Source of the DNA: 9FT-COMBO-48-23 sp964400675
GTDB taxonomy: Bacteria > Chloroflexota > Dehalococcoidia > GIF9 > UBA5629
DNA length: 64,000 nt
NCBI GenBank assembly: GCA_964400675.1
Contig: CAYNVO010000006.1
Location: 74,472-138,471, forward strand
Reading direction: 5' to 3'
Part shown: piece by piece, positions 53,654 through 62,658 of the stretch
Position numbering within the stretch: the first letter of the stretch is position 1
Layout: every line of letters begins with the position of its first letter
Notes under the pieces: generated by a model
Databases searched by the model: none
What the model was told of the DNA's origin: nothing
What the model saw: only the letters and a program-made list of their open reading frames with translations
Made by a program: the position numbers and the translations under genes

Positions 53654-54301
53654 ATGAAAATAGGGAAAGTGGTACAGGACAGTGCCGTCACTATAATCAG
53701 GCTGGAGCTTGGGCCCTTTGGCACCAACGCTTATATACTGATATGCCAGGCAACTTTAGACAGCGTGGTGGTGGATGTGCCGGGTGAAGCTGACGAGATT
53801 GTAAAACAACTGGCAAATACCAATCCCAGATACATACTGATAACCCATAACCATTTCGACCATATCATGGCGCTTGATGAGTTAAAGACAAAGCTAAAAG
53901 TCCCCGTAGCAACTCATCCCCTGGATGCTGGAGGCTTGTCGTCTCCTCCTGATATCGAGCTTAGTGATGGCGACACCGTAGAAGTGGGCAAGCTCAAGCT
54001 CAAGGTATTACACACGCCCGGACATACTCAGGGAGGTCTGTGCTTTTTGACAGGCAGATACCTGATTTCTGGAGACACCATTTTCCCGGGCGGTCCGGGC
54101 AAGACGGGAACACCGTCTGACTTCAAGCAGATAGTGAAGTCCATAGAGACCAAACTGTTTGCATTGCCCGATGATACCGAGGTCTACCCGGGACACGGTG
54201 ACGCCACGGTGCTGGGCAAGGGAAAGAGGGAGTTTGCCGTCTTTGCTTCGAAGCCGCACAGCTCTAACCTGTGCGGTGATGTTCTCTGGCTCTCGTCTTA
54301 G
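53654..54301 (+). CDS. MBL-fold hydrolase, glyoxalase II-like
   Basis: About 215 aa from the ATG at 53654, which has GGAG nine bases before it; an ATG at 53639 in frame has no SD. The motifs ILITHNHFDHIMA, HTPGHTQGGLCF, LISGDTIFPGG and VYPGHGDAT complete the binuclear metal site. The size matches small glyoxalase II-like thioesterases. It is convergent with the PIG-L gene. The substrate is unknown. Confidence 0.88.
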   Translation: MKIGKVVQDSAVTIIRLELGPFGTNAYILICQATLDSVVVDVPGEADEIVKQLANTNPRYILITHNHFDHIMALDELKTKLKVPVATHPLDAGGLSSPPDIELSDGDTVEVGKLKLKVLHTPGHTQGGLCFLTGRYLISGDTIFPGGPGKTGTPSDFKQIVKSIETKLFALPDDTEVYPGHGDATVLGKGKREFAVFASKPHSSNLCGDVLWLSS

Positions 54302-54306
54302 TCAGC

Positions 54307-54999
54307 CTACCACCATATCTCGACGCGATAGAAAGCCTCTGCCAGCTTGAAGCCTTTCCCTTCAGCGAGCTTCTCATACCTTTGCTTGAGAAAGCCGTCC
54401 CATTCGCCGGTGAAGTGACCCACCTGGCTGTGGTGGCATCGCAGGGCTGCCAGCTTCGTCTCAAAAGTATCGGTAATGTCACTGAAATGATTCGGTTCTT
54501 CAGCGCCCCAGAAGAGTATTTCCTTAACCTTGTGAGGATCGAGTCCCTGCTCGTTCAGGTCGGGATAAGCCCAGTAATCGCGGGCGTAGGGAAAGACGGC
54601 GTCCAGAACGACCTGACCGGTGATGCGGTGGTCGCGGTGCCAGATGTAGCGTCGGTAAGGGTCGCTGGTGGCTATAATCTCTGGTCGATGCGTCCTGATT
54701 AAGCGGACGATTTCTTTCCTGAACTCCGGCGTATCCTCCAGGGTCTGGTCTTCATGCCGCAGGAAGATGACCTCCTTCACCCCGAGCAGCCTGGCGGCGG
54801 CAAGCTGTTCCTGCTCGCGAATCTCAGCCAATTTCTCGGGCTTCATCTGGGGGTCATTGCTGCCCTTGTTGCCGTTGGTACACACCACGTATATAACTTC
54901 TTTGCCTTCACGTGTCCATTTAGCCACAGTCCCGGCGATGCCGTATTCGGCATCGTCGGCGTGAGGTGCAATCACCATGGCGTAAATATTCTCTGTCAT
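54307..54999 (-). CDS. PIG-L (LmbE) family deacetylase
   Basis: 230 aa. The zinc motif VIAPHADDAEYGIAGTVAKW (H-x-D-D) opens the protein, and HRDHRITGQ supplies the second His. VCTNGNKGSNDP is also typical. Family members remove acetyl groups from N-acetylglucosaminyl lipids or glycosides, such as MshB in mycothiol and BshB in bacillithiol synthesis. It lies divergent from a double-GNAT gene, and an MshA-like transferase is 6.4 kb away. This hints at an inositol-glycoside thiol route but does not show it. Confidence 0.9.
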   Translation of the reverse strand: MTENIYAMVIAPHADDAEYGIAGTVAKWTREGKEVIYVVCTNGNKGSNDPQMKPEKLAEIREQEQLAAARLLGVKEVIFLRHEDQTLEDTPEFRKEIVRLIRTHRPEIIATSDPYRRYIWHRDHRITGQVVLDAVFPYARDYWAYPDLNEQGLDPHKVKEILFWGAEEPNHFSDITDTFETKLAALRCHHSQVGHFTGEWDGFLKQRYEKLAEGKGFKLAEAFYRVEIWW

Positions 55000-55122
55000 A
55001 CTTTTATCCCCAGGGGGCAGGGTGCTTACATGAAGTTGTATGATACTATCTGTACTGATAAAATTGCAATAACTAGATGTTTATTTAACCTCACCCTGTG
55101 AAATATTGATGGGTAATCTGAA

Positions 55123-56022
55123 ATGGGTCATAAATTAGCGGTCAGGAATTGCAATCCGCAGGACCCGAAAGATGCTGCCGCCTACGAGCGACTCAAAGCA
55201 GGGGCGGTTTTTGCTCGCCTGGTCAGCAGACCCGGCTACGAGGTCAGTAAAAACCTTTTCTTCGTTGAGGTGGATGGGGTAATCATCGGCTATGCAAACG
55301 TCCTGCCGGAACTTGGCATCGGGCGTGTCATCATCGAGTATGATGTTGATTCCTCGTACAGATCAGAAGTTGTACTTGAAGAGCTTTTTGGTCGTGCTAT
55401 GAAACGAGCAAGTGAGATAGGCGCCAGGGTCGCCCATGCGAGCATTCCTGCTACTGACTTAGCGGGGGCGGAACTCTTATCGAATTTAGGCTTCAAGGTG
55501 GTCCGCCGCTTCCATGAACTGAGGCTAGACATTTCCGTGGCGAACCTGGAGGCTGTGGAACCTTCAGGTGCTTCATATCGTCATCTTGGTGCAGGTGAGA
55601 AGGAGATTCTTGCCTGGATTGAAAATAGCTGCTTTACAGGCACCTGGGGTTTCAATCCAAATACTGCTGAATATATAACCTGGGAGCTGAGTGCCAGAGG
55701 TGACCGTCCGGATGACGTGATTTTGGCTTTAAGCGAATGCAGACCCGTTGGCTATTGCTGGACTGAGTCAGAATGCGGTCGGGATTCGTCTACAGGCAGG
55801 AGCAAAGGGCGGGTTTATATGCTGGGTGTGGACACAGACTATCGAGGCAAAGACCTGGGCAAAAAACTTCTCCGGGCAGGGCTGTTACATCTTAAAGGCA
55901 AAGGTCGCGAGCTCATAGACATAACCGTAGACAGCCAGAACATTGCGGCTGTTACACTTTACCGCTCCATGGGTTTTCAGCTGCATGGGGAGACCGTGTG
56001 GTATGAGAAAGCCGTGCCTTAG
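55123..56022 (+). CDS. Double-GNAT acetyltransferase, MshD-like in layout
   Basis: 299 aa with two GNAT domains. The N-terminal one is degenerate (VEVDGVIIGYANVLPELGIG) and the C-terminal one is complete, with YMLGVDTDYRGKDLGKKLLR as the acetyl-CoA loop and QNIAAVTLYRSMGF near the end. The domain order, length and a segment GTWGFNPNTAEY recall mycothiol synthase MshD. It stands divergent from a PIG-L deacetylase gene. The general GNAT call is safe, and the MshD link is only a suggestion. Confidence 0.82.
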   Translation: MGHKLAVRNCNPQDPKDAAAYERLKAGAVFARLVSRPGYEVSKNLFFVEVDGVIIGYANVLPELGIGRVIIEYDVDSSYRSEVVLEELFGRAMKRASEIGARVAHASIPATDLAGAELLSNLGFKVVRRFHELRLDISVANLEAVEPSGASYRHLGAGEKEILAWIENSCFTGTWGFNPNTAEYITWELSARGDRPDDVILALSECRPVGYCWTESECGRDSSTGRSKGRVYMLGVDTDYRGKDLGKKLLRAGLLHLKGKGRELIDITVDSQNIAAVTLYRSMGFQLHGETVWYEKAVP

Positions 56023-56124
56023 CCCGGCTTCTTACATCAGAAGTGACAAAATGGCACCATCCCGCGTAATACTTCTCCCTGTTGTCCGTATATTACTTTA
56101 GAGAAACGGATGAAAGGAGGTTCC

Positions 56125-56190
56125 ATGAAAGATTCATGTTCACTGAACTATTGCAAAATAGACGAGGAGGGAATTAGACATGAAATATAG
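56125..56190 (+). CDS. 21-codon ORF overlapping the serpin start
   Basis: It has a near-perfect SD (GAAAGGAGG) four bases before its ATG, better placed than most genes here. The peptide starts MKDSCSLNYCKIDEEG and ends in a TAG that overlaps the serpin ATG by 11 bp, in another frame. The serpin SD (GAGGAGGGA) lies inside it. It may be a leader peptide that couples translation to the serpin, or a small real protein with two Cys. No homologue is recognised. Confidence 0.5.
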   Translation: MKDSCSLNYCKIDEEGIRHEI

Positions 56191-57493
56191 TTTACTAATT
56201 TCGGCTATTTTAGTGGCAGTGCTGCTGATGGGTAGTTCAGCCTGCCTTGTGTCTCCCACTCCGCCCCAAGCTGCAACACCGCAGGTGAGCCAGGAACTGA
56301 AATCGGACAAACAAAGGATGACTTCTCCGGTCGCCAGTCAGGCTGACCTGATAGCTCTGGTAGAAGGCAACAACGCCTTTGCCTTTGACGCATATCCACA
56401 AATCAAAGAAGATGGAAACCTTTTCTTTTCACCCTACAGCATTTCGCTGGCACTGGCTATGACCTATGCCGGCGCACGTAGCGATACTGAAAAACAAATG
56501 GCAAGTGCGCTTCACTATACTCTGCCGCAGGAAAAGCTTCACCCGGCATTTAATAGCCTGGATTTGGAGTTGAATCAGCGTGGCCAGGGCGCCAAAGGTA
56601 AGGATGACAAGGGCTTCAGGCTTAACGTCGTAAATGCCATCTGGGGACAAAAAGATTATACTTTCCTCCAGGAGTTCCTTGATACTCTGGCTGAGAACTA
56701 CGGTGCTGGCCTCAGACTTCTCGATTTCATAAATGCTCCGGACCCATCCCGCATCACTATCAACGACTGGGTAAGCGACCAGACGGAAGGCCGAATAAAG
56801 GACCTGATTCCACAGGGTGCCATAAATCCCCTGACCCGGCTGGTGCTGACCAACGCCATCTACTTCAATGCCGCCTGGCAGAATGCATTTGAGAAAAATG
56901 CCACCACTGATGGTACTTTTCACTTGCTAACTGGGGATGAGGTTACGGTGCCCATGATGCACCAGACTAAATCGTTTGCCTATACCGAAGGCAGCGATTA
57001 TCAGGCGGTGGAATTGCCCTACGACGGTCGCGAGCTTTCCATGCTGGTCCTGCTACCTCAGTCAGGCCAGTTCACGGCGTTTGAGCAATCTCTCGATGTC
57101 AGGAAGGTCGACGGAATCATTGACAGTCTGGCTCCTAAAAAAGTCGCACTGGCCATGCCCAGGTTCGAATTCACCACCTCCAGTATTAGCCTGACCAAAG
57201 CCCTGAGTGATATGGGCATGCCGGTGGCTTTCACCGAAGACGCAGACTTTTCAGGTATGACTGGAAAACGCGACCTGCACATATCGGACGTGATTCATAA
57301 GGCATTTGTTTCCGTTGATGAATCGGGCACCGAAGCCGCCGCCGCCACAGCCGTCATTATGGCAGCCACAAGTGCGCCAATGCCGGAAAAGATTATCAAT
57401 ATGACTATCGACCGCCCCTTTATCTTTCTAATTCGGGATATTCAGACCGGGACGATACTATTTCTGGGGCGAGTTATGAACCCAGGCGTGTAA
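56180..57493 (+). CDS. Serpin-family lipoprotein protease inhibitor
   Basis: 437 aa. The signal peptide ends in a lipobox (LMGSSAC, Cys about residue 22), so the protein is anchored outside. The serpin fold is complete, with NLFFSPYSISLALAMTYAGA, LVLTNAIYFNAAWQ and the C-terminal DRPFIFLIRD. The hinge of the reactive loop, ESGTEAAAATA (381-391), has the small residues needed for insertion, so it should be inhibitory. Canonical counting puts P1-P1' at Thr397-Ser398. This would fit elastase- or subtilisin-like targets rather than trypsin. It may guard the cell against extracellular proteases. Confidence 0.95.
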   Translation: MKYSLLISAILVAVLLMGSSACLVSPTPPQAATPQVSQELKSDKQRMTSPVASQADLIALVEGNNAFAFDAYPQIKEDGNLFFSPYSISLALAMTYAGARSDTEKQMASALHYTLPQEKLHPAFNSLDLELNQRGQGAKGKDDKGFRLNVVNAIWGQKDYTFLQEFLDTLAENYGAGLRLLDFINAPDPSRITINDWVSDQTEGRIKDLIPQGAINPLTRLVLTNAIYFNAAWQNAFEKNATTDGTFHLLTGDEVTVPMMHQTKSFAYTEGSDYQAVELPYDGRELSMLVLLPQSGQFTAFEQSLDVRKVDGIIDSLAPKKVALAMPRFEFTTSSISLTKALSDMGMPVAFTEDADFSGMTGKRDLHISDVIHKAFVSVDESGTEAAAATAVIMAATSAPMPEKIINMTIDRPFIFLIRDIQTGTILFLGRVMNPGV

Positions 57494-57550
57494 TTAATAT
57501 ACAGAACGTACTGTTAAACGTTTCTGTAATTGCTGGCACAGATTGCAGGG

Positions 57551-57748
57551 CTAGCTGACCTTGCCAAATCTGTAAGCGGCGATGGCTAAGTCGACCAGAT
57601 ACCACACTCCGAAGCCGCCGAAGGTTATCAACTTAATGACACCTAATGCCACTTCTCCCCGGTAAAAACGGTCCAGTCCTAAATAACCAGCCAGGAAGGA
57701 TATTATCAGAATATTCAACTGGTGTTGCCATTCTCGTTTTGTCTCCAT
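57551..57748 (-). CDS. TM2-domain protein
   Basis: 65 aa. Two membrane helices surround the TM2 pattern GYLGLDRFYRGEVALGVIKL followed by TFGGFGVWYLVDLAIAAYRF. TM2 proteins are small membrane proteins of unclear function found across bacteria and animals. It is convergent with the serpin gene. Its ATG is preceded by AAAGGAGTATTTTAG. Confidence 0.9.
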   Translation of the reverse strand: METKREWQHQLNILIISFLAGYLGLDRFYRGEVALGVIKLITFGGFGVWYLVDLAIAAYRFGKVS

Positions 57749-58007
57749 CTAAAATACTCCTTTGGTTTTATTCAATCTACAATTTACCATAATGGGCAAG
57801 AATCACACAAAAGCCTGTTATGTTTCACCTTCTGTGACCTCATGTGATGTCTCTATCTGCCGAATGAAAGCATCCTAGTTTGGTAAGGAGTATTCGAAGG
57901 AATAACCTCTCCACTTATGGTGCTAGTGATGTTGTGCTCCTTCTTATCAATCCCTGTTGTGGGGGCATTCCACCACTTTACTGTAGCTGATGGGACAACA
58001 AGCGACT

Positions 58008-59603
58008 TTACCAGCAGTCGATATTCGGCCGTTTTTTACCGCTGCGCCGTTCGGGTCCGGGCATAGAACGCAAGCCGCACATAATCCAGTGGCGGGTCTC
58101 CGCCGGATCGATAACATCGTCGATTTCGAGGGTAGCAGCCATATTGATCGCCTTTCCGTGCTCATAATGCATGGCTAACAACTCTTCGAATCGCGCCTTA
58201 CGTTTCTCGGGATCTTCGATGGCTTCAAGTTCTTTTCTGAAGCCGAGCCGAACAGCACCCTCCAGCCCCATGCCGCCAAACTCGCCTGTCGGCCATGATA
58301 CGATGAAGTCGGAGATATGGAAACTTCCCCCTGCCATGGCCTGGGCGCCGAGACCGTATCCTCTGCGCAACACCACGCTAAAGATTGGGGTAGTTGCGTT
58401 GACGGCGTTGGTGAATATACGGCAGAAGTGACGCACCTGGGCTGTCTTTTCTGCCTCTGGGCCAACCATGAATCCAGGGCTGTCGATAAGAACAATGACA
58501 GGAATGTCGAAAGCATCGCAAATTTGAATAAAACGGGAGACCTTGTCTGCGCCATCCGCGTCTATGGCCCCTGCAAGGTGAGACACATTGTTTGCCATCA
58601 GCCCGAAGGGATGTCCTTCGATTCTAACAAGTGCCGTTACGATGCCCACCCCGAACTGCGGGCGGAGCTCCAGGATAGAACCCGTGTCCGCCAGGGTATC
58701 GATGATTTTCCGGACATCATATGCCCTGCGGCGCATTTCTGGGACCAGCTGACGTAACAAGCGCTGGTCCGCGCACTCCCAGCCTCCTATGCTCCCTTGA
58801 AAGTAGGAGAGATACTGTTTGGCCTTCTGCACCGCATCAGCGTCATCCTCGGCAAGGATATCGACAACACCGTTTTGCGACTGTACCGACATGGGACCGA
58901 TCTCCTCCGGTCTGAATACACCCAGGCCACCCCCCTCAATCATTGCCGGGCCAGCCATCCCGATATTGGAGTCTTTAGTGGCGATGATCACGTCGCTTTG
59001 GCCCAAAAGTGCCGCATTCCCTGCAAAGCAGTAACCGGTCACGATCCCTACCACAGGGACAAGGCCGCTGAGCCTGGCGTAGTGCGCGAATGCCATGCAA
59101 TCAAGCCCTGCCACGATAAACTCCATGGTATCTACGTCTCCTGGCCGCCCTCCTCCACCTTCAGCGAAGAGCACCGTGGGCAGTTTATGCTTGTAGGCGA
59201 GTTGGAGCATGCGGTCTTTTTTCTTGTGGTTGAACATGCCCTGGGTGCCGGCCAAGACGGAGTAATCATATCCTAACACCAGACACCGAGTCCGGGAGCG
59301 ATCAAACAGATGGCCATTGACAGATCCTATCTTGGTGACAAGTCCGTCTGCAGGGGTTGTTTTGATTAACTCATCCATGGGTATGCGGCGCCGCTGCGCG
59401 GCAAGCATCAGTGATCCGTATTCGATGGAGTCATCCGGGTCCAAGAGATCGGCGATATTCTCGCGTATTGTTCGATGCCCTCTGTTCCGGCGCTGCTCCA
59501 CCATTTTGGGACGCGCCTTGTCCAGCGTGGTTTCATGGCGCTGGATCACCTCGGCCAGATCGGGACGGATTTCGTTGGGATCTATGGTCTTTTTGTCGCT
59601 CAT
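58008..59603 (-). CDS. Acyl-CoA carboxylase carboxyltransferase subunit
   Basis: 531 aa with SD AAAGGAGG. Both crotonase-like halves are present: AGNAALLGQSDVIIATKDSN in the N-half and RRGYGLGAQAMAGGSFHISD, FGGMGLEGAVRLG in the C-half, with GG pairs for the oxyanion sites. It would move a carboxyl group from biotin to an acyl-CoA (propionyl-, acetyl- or a similar CoA). No biotin carboxylase or biotin carrier gene is near, so partners must be elsewhere, or it may act as a decarboxylase component. The substrate is not clear. Confidence 0.9.
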   Translation of the reverse strand: MSDKKTIDPNEIRPDLAEVIQRHETTLDKARPKMVEQRRNRGHRTIRENIADLLDPDDSIEYGSLMLAAQRRRIPMDELIKTTPADGLVTKIGSVNGHLFDRSRTRCLVLGYDYSVLAGTQGMFNHKKKDRMLQLAYKHKLPTVLFAEGGGGRPGDVDTMEFIVAGLDCMAFAHYARLSGLVPVVGIVTGYCFAGNAALLGQSDVIIATKDSNIGMAGPAMIEGGGLGVFRPEEIGPMSVQSQNGVVDILAEDDADAVQKAKQYLSYFQGSIGGWECADQRLLRQLVPEMRRRAYDVRKIIDTLADTGSILELRPQFGVGIVTALVRIEGHPFGLMANNVSHLAGAIDADGADKVSRFIQICDAFDIPVIVLIDSPGFMVGPEAEKTAQVRHFCRIFTNAVNATTPIFSVVLRRGYGLGAQAMAGGSFHISDFIVSWPTGEFGGMGLEGAVRLGFRKELEAIEDPEKRKARFEELLAMHYEHGKAINMAATLEIDDVIDPAETRHWIMCGLRSMPGPERRSGKKRPNIDCW

Positions 59604-59952
59604 TGTTTCCTCCTTTTGATGTTTGAGCCTCTAATTATCATCGAAGAAATCGATTGGTATTATTGCACATCAGGCCCTTTTGTCTAAATTGGAAATCGGA
59701 TTTCAGGCCTGTTGAGTTAAGGGGAATATGGGATTCGCCTGGACCGCCAATTCTTGGATATAGCTGCTGCCGTTTGAGTCTCCTTCGTTGTCTAGCTAGC
59801 GGCTTCAAGATTCTGCCGCGGGGATTCTAGCAGAAGGAGGCAGTAACTGCAAAGCGATCTCTTTTGACATTTGCCTGTTTTGTTACTTCTCGTCGTATCG
59901 CACCAAGTCAATAGACATCTGACAAAGTGTCATAATGGTGCATTATCTCGAC
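59604..59952. other. Intergenic stretch after the glycosidase-like gene
   Basis: About 350 bases without a supported gene. It holds the carboxyltransferase SD at its left end. No hairpin with a T-run, repeat or RNA gene was recognised. Confidence 0.5.
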
Positions 59953-61236
59953 TTAGTTAGGAGAAGCGTGGCTGCTCAGCCGCTGCTGGTAGTGTTGACC
60001 GAGAGGGCTAAGAATACCTTCCTTGACGTTTGCGTTAGCCGCTTGATTTATGCGACGGTTCATTTCAGCGACAGACAGACTGCTTGTTTCCGTCGAGTAA
60101 TCAAGATAGGCAAAGAAGTAACGTGTCCAGAAAAATGAGGCGAACTCCATATTGGTAGCGTCCGCCAGATTGATGATGCTGTCGAAAAACCGCGCATCAA
60201 GCGGATACCAGAAACTGAACGGATCGCGGTTGAAGACATTGCCGTCAATACCAGGTCCGGCTACTATCTCTTCCGGTGAAGCCTTATAGAGCCAGCATTC
60301 GCCAATCGTAACCGCTTTTCCGGCATCGTGGGCATCCTGTGCAATATCCAGAACGCGATCAAGTATTATCCCATATCTGTCCAGAGGGTAAATATGCATG
60401 TCAATATAGTCGATTTCCGGCATTTGCAGGATGCCGTCGATGTAGGCACGGTTCTCCCAGCTACCCATTCCTGCACCCAGGCGAATACCACTGGAACGGT
60501 CAATTCCATTCAGTGCTGAGGTCACGTAGCTATTCCACAAACTGGGCGCGATTTTCAGTCCGGTCAATGCCTCTTGAGTGGTGGGCTCCTCGGTAAGCGT
60601 AAGGTAGTCCGGTTTAATTTCCTTGGCAATGAGGAGAAGCTGGTCCCGCATGCCATCTAGAAAGGACTCAGTGGTGTACTTCGACCAGTCAACCTGGATC
60701 GGAGAATAGGCAGTGCCAGAGAATATCGCCCCGGTCTCGACAAGTATTTTCATGTCGCGTTGACGGCATTCAGCCGCAATGTCTTTGTAGAACTCCAAGT
60801 ACTCTGCTGAACGGGGGAAATCAGGCTGCAGCAACGGGTACTTGATGGACAGGACGACACCTTTAATCCCTAATTCCTGAAGACGGTCCAGAAGTATACG
60901 GTTACTGTCCAGCATTTGCGGAAGAAGAAGCCATTCGCCGATATTCCCGTTAGCAAAAGCCAGTTCAGTGGCAAAGACCGTTTGGCCCTGGTGCCCATCC
61001 CACTCCTGATTGAGGTTGTGTTCAAAATGGGTCAGCGCCGTGTCGAGTTCTTCGTAGAGACCACGATACTCTTCAGGTACGGTCGTTGCCGGTGCCTCGG
61101 TTGGCTGAGCCGGAGGAGTTGTTGGCGTGGGTGACGAAGTCGGCGATTGCGCCGGTGCTCGTGGCGGCACTATTGAGCATGCGGCGAACAGAAGCGACAC
61201 CATGAGCAAAAGGACAAAGCCAAATCTCGATATCAT
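59953..61236 (-). CDS. Lipoprotein with a glycosidase-like TIM barrel
   Basis: 427 aa. A signal peptide ends in the lipobox LLFAAC (Cys about residue 20), followed by a Pro/Thr/Ser linker (about 25-55) and a barrel domain. Two candidate catalytic Glu residues are placed as in clan GH-A enzymes: YLTLTEEPTTQ (after strand 4) and TIGECWLYK (after strand 7). The strand IDYIDMHIYPLD is also typical. It may hydrolyse a polysaccharide at the cell surface, but the family is not certain. It lies upstream of no other carbohydrate gene except the glycosyltransferase at 61437. Confidence 0.72.
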   Translation of the reverse strand: MISRFGFVLLLMVSLLFAACSIVPPRAPAQSPTSSPTPTTPPAQPTEAPATTVPEEYRGLYEELDTALTHFEHNLNQEWDGHQGQTVFATELAFANGNIGEWLLLPQMLDSNRILLDRLQELGIKGVVLSIKYPLLQPDFPRSAEYLEFYKDIAAECRQRDMKILVETGAIFSGTAYSPIQVDWSKYTTESFLDGMRDQLLLIAKEIKPDYLTLTEEPTTQEALTGLKIAPSLWNSYVTSALNGIDRSSGIRLGAGMGSWENRAYIDGILQMPEIDYIDMHIYPLDRYGIILDRVLDIAQDAHDAGKAVTIGECWLYKASPEEIVAGPGIDGNVFNRDPFSFWYPLDARFFDSIINLADATNMEFASFFWTRYFFAYLDYSTETSSLSVAEMNRRINQAANANVKEGILSPLGQHYQQRLSSHASPN

Positions 61237-61436
61237 TTTTTATTAGTCCCCTCAGCATGAATCGACAGTCCCGTTGGTTTCAGTGGATGCCTGATGGTGT
61301 TCATTATACCAGTTTGGTATAGACGACATGAAGCTGGAATTGGGCATAGCTCTACATTTTTACAGTGACATGGTGGAGTGAACCCCTGAAACTGGACACT
61401 TTAGGTTAGGAATACTGGCACAGTTGCCTGTTTCGT

Positions 61437-62648
61437 TCAGTCGCCCAGCATCCCCTTGTATTCCTGTAGCATCCTGTCGGCTATCGCTGCCCAGCTGAAT
61501 TCGCTCATTCTGTCTCGCCTTGTTTTGATGTGTTGTCCGTTGCCTTCCGGCTGGCTGAGTAGCTCTGATATCTGGCTTGCCAGATGCCGGGAAGAGTTGT
61601 CGCTGGCTATGCGCCCCATTTCATCTTGGCTGACCATGTATCTCATGCCGCCTACGTCACTGGCTACTATGGGCGTGCCGCAGGCGAGCGATTCCAGGGC
61701 CACCATGCCGAAGCTTTCATAGTATGAAGGTATGGCACAGACATCCGCAGCGCTGTAGAAAAGCGGCAGCTTGTCCTGAGCCACAGAGCCGATAAAGCTA
61801 ACCCGGTCTTCGATTCGCAGCTCTTTTGCCATGCGCTGCAGCCTGTGCACCTGCCCCTGACTGTACTCATCGCCACCAACTATCATCAGCAACGGAGGCT
61901 TCTCGCCGTCCATATATGTCAGTGCCCCCAACAGATGCTCCAGGCCTTTCAGAGGGTCGATTCTGCCGACAAAGAGTATGACCTTTTGATGGTCCAAACC
62001 CAGTTCCTGCCGGGCTGTTTCCTTATCTACGGGCTTGAACAGGTCCAGGTTTACACCGCAGGGGATTATGGCAATCTTATCCTGAGAAGCGCCGTAATGC
62101 TTTATGAGATATTCCTTTTCTTTCGCCGTGGAAGCGATGATGCGGTGGCAGCTGTCTATTACCTCTTGCTCGCCCTTTATGCGCAGTTCGGGCTCATTCG
62201 TGCTGATGCCGATGCTGTTCTTAGCGGCGCCGAGCGTGTGAAACATAACGGCATGAGGTATATGCCACAGTGTCTGTAATTGCTTGCCTATCAAGCCTGA
62301 TAGCCAGTAGTGGCTGTGTATCAGGTCATATTCCATCCGGTTAAACTTTCTGAAATCTTCCGCGCTGCAGGCAAGCCGTTGAATGTGGTCATAGATGGCT
62401 AATTTAGGCATGTCTTCGTCGACGCCGGTTTCAAGATGTATAAGCCTGACGTTTTGCCCCAGGTTTATTGAAGGACCATGCTCCGGTTGATGAGCCTTAG
62501 TGTATATGTCTACGGTGTGTCCTCTTTTAGCCATCTCCCGTGCCAGTTCCCGGACGTAGACGTTCATGCCCCCGGTATCCTTGCTTCCCAGCACCCCCAG
62601 AGGACAGCTGTGAATGCTAATCATGGCTATGTTGAGTCTTTCTATCAT
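61437..62648 (-). CDS. Glycosyltransferase family 4, MshA-like
   Basis: 403 aa. The start IAMISIHSCPLGVLGSKDTG followed by GGMNVYVRELAREMAKRGH is the pattern of MshA (D-inositol 3-phosphate glycosyltransferase) and sucrose-phosphate-synthase-like enzymes. The donor domain shows ILFVGRIDPLKGLEHLLGAL and YESFGMVALESLACGTPIVA with E-x7-E. If MshA-like it would add N-acetylglucosamine from UDP-GlcNAc to inositol 3-phosphate made by Ino1. Close relatives use other acceptors, so the role is open. It is followed upstream by a CelD-type GNAT gene (10-bp gap). Confidence 0.84.
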   Translation of the reverse strand: MIERLNIAMISIHSCPLGVLGSKDTGGMNVYVRELAREMAKRGHTVDIYTKAHQPEHGPSINLGQNVRLIHLETGVDEDMPKLAIYDHIQRLACSAEDFRKFNRMEYDLIHSHYWLSGLIGKQLQTLWHIPHAVMFHTLGAAKNSIGISTNEPELRIKGEQEVIDSCHRIIASTAKEKEYLIKHYGASQDKIAIIPCGVNLDLFKPVDKETARQELGLDHQKVILFVGRIDPLKGLEHLLGALTYMDGEKPPLLMIVGGDEYSQGQVHRLQRMAKELRIEDRVSFIGSVAQDKLPLFYSAADVCAIPSYYESFGMVALESLACGTPIVASDVGGMRYMVSQDEMGRIASDNSSRHLASQISELLSQPEGNGQHIKTRRDRMSEFSWAAIADRMLQEYKGMLGD

Positions 62649-62658
62649 GCCATCGTTC

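Noticed and set aside
58317..59276. Plus-strand ORFs of 146-159 aa opposite the carboxyltransferase
   Set aside because: The minus-strand frame holds complete conserved motifs, and the plus-strand frames have none.
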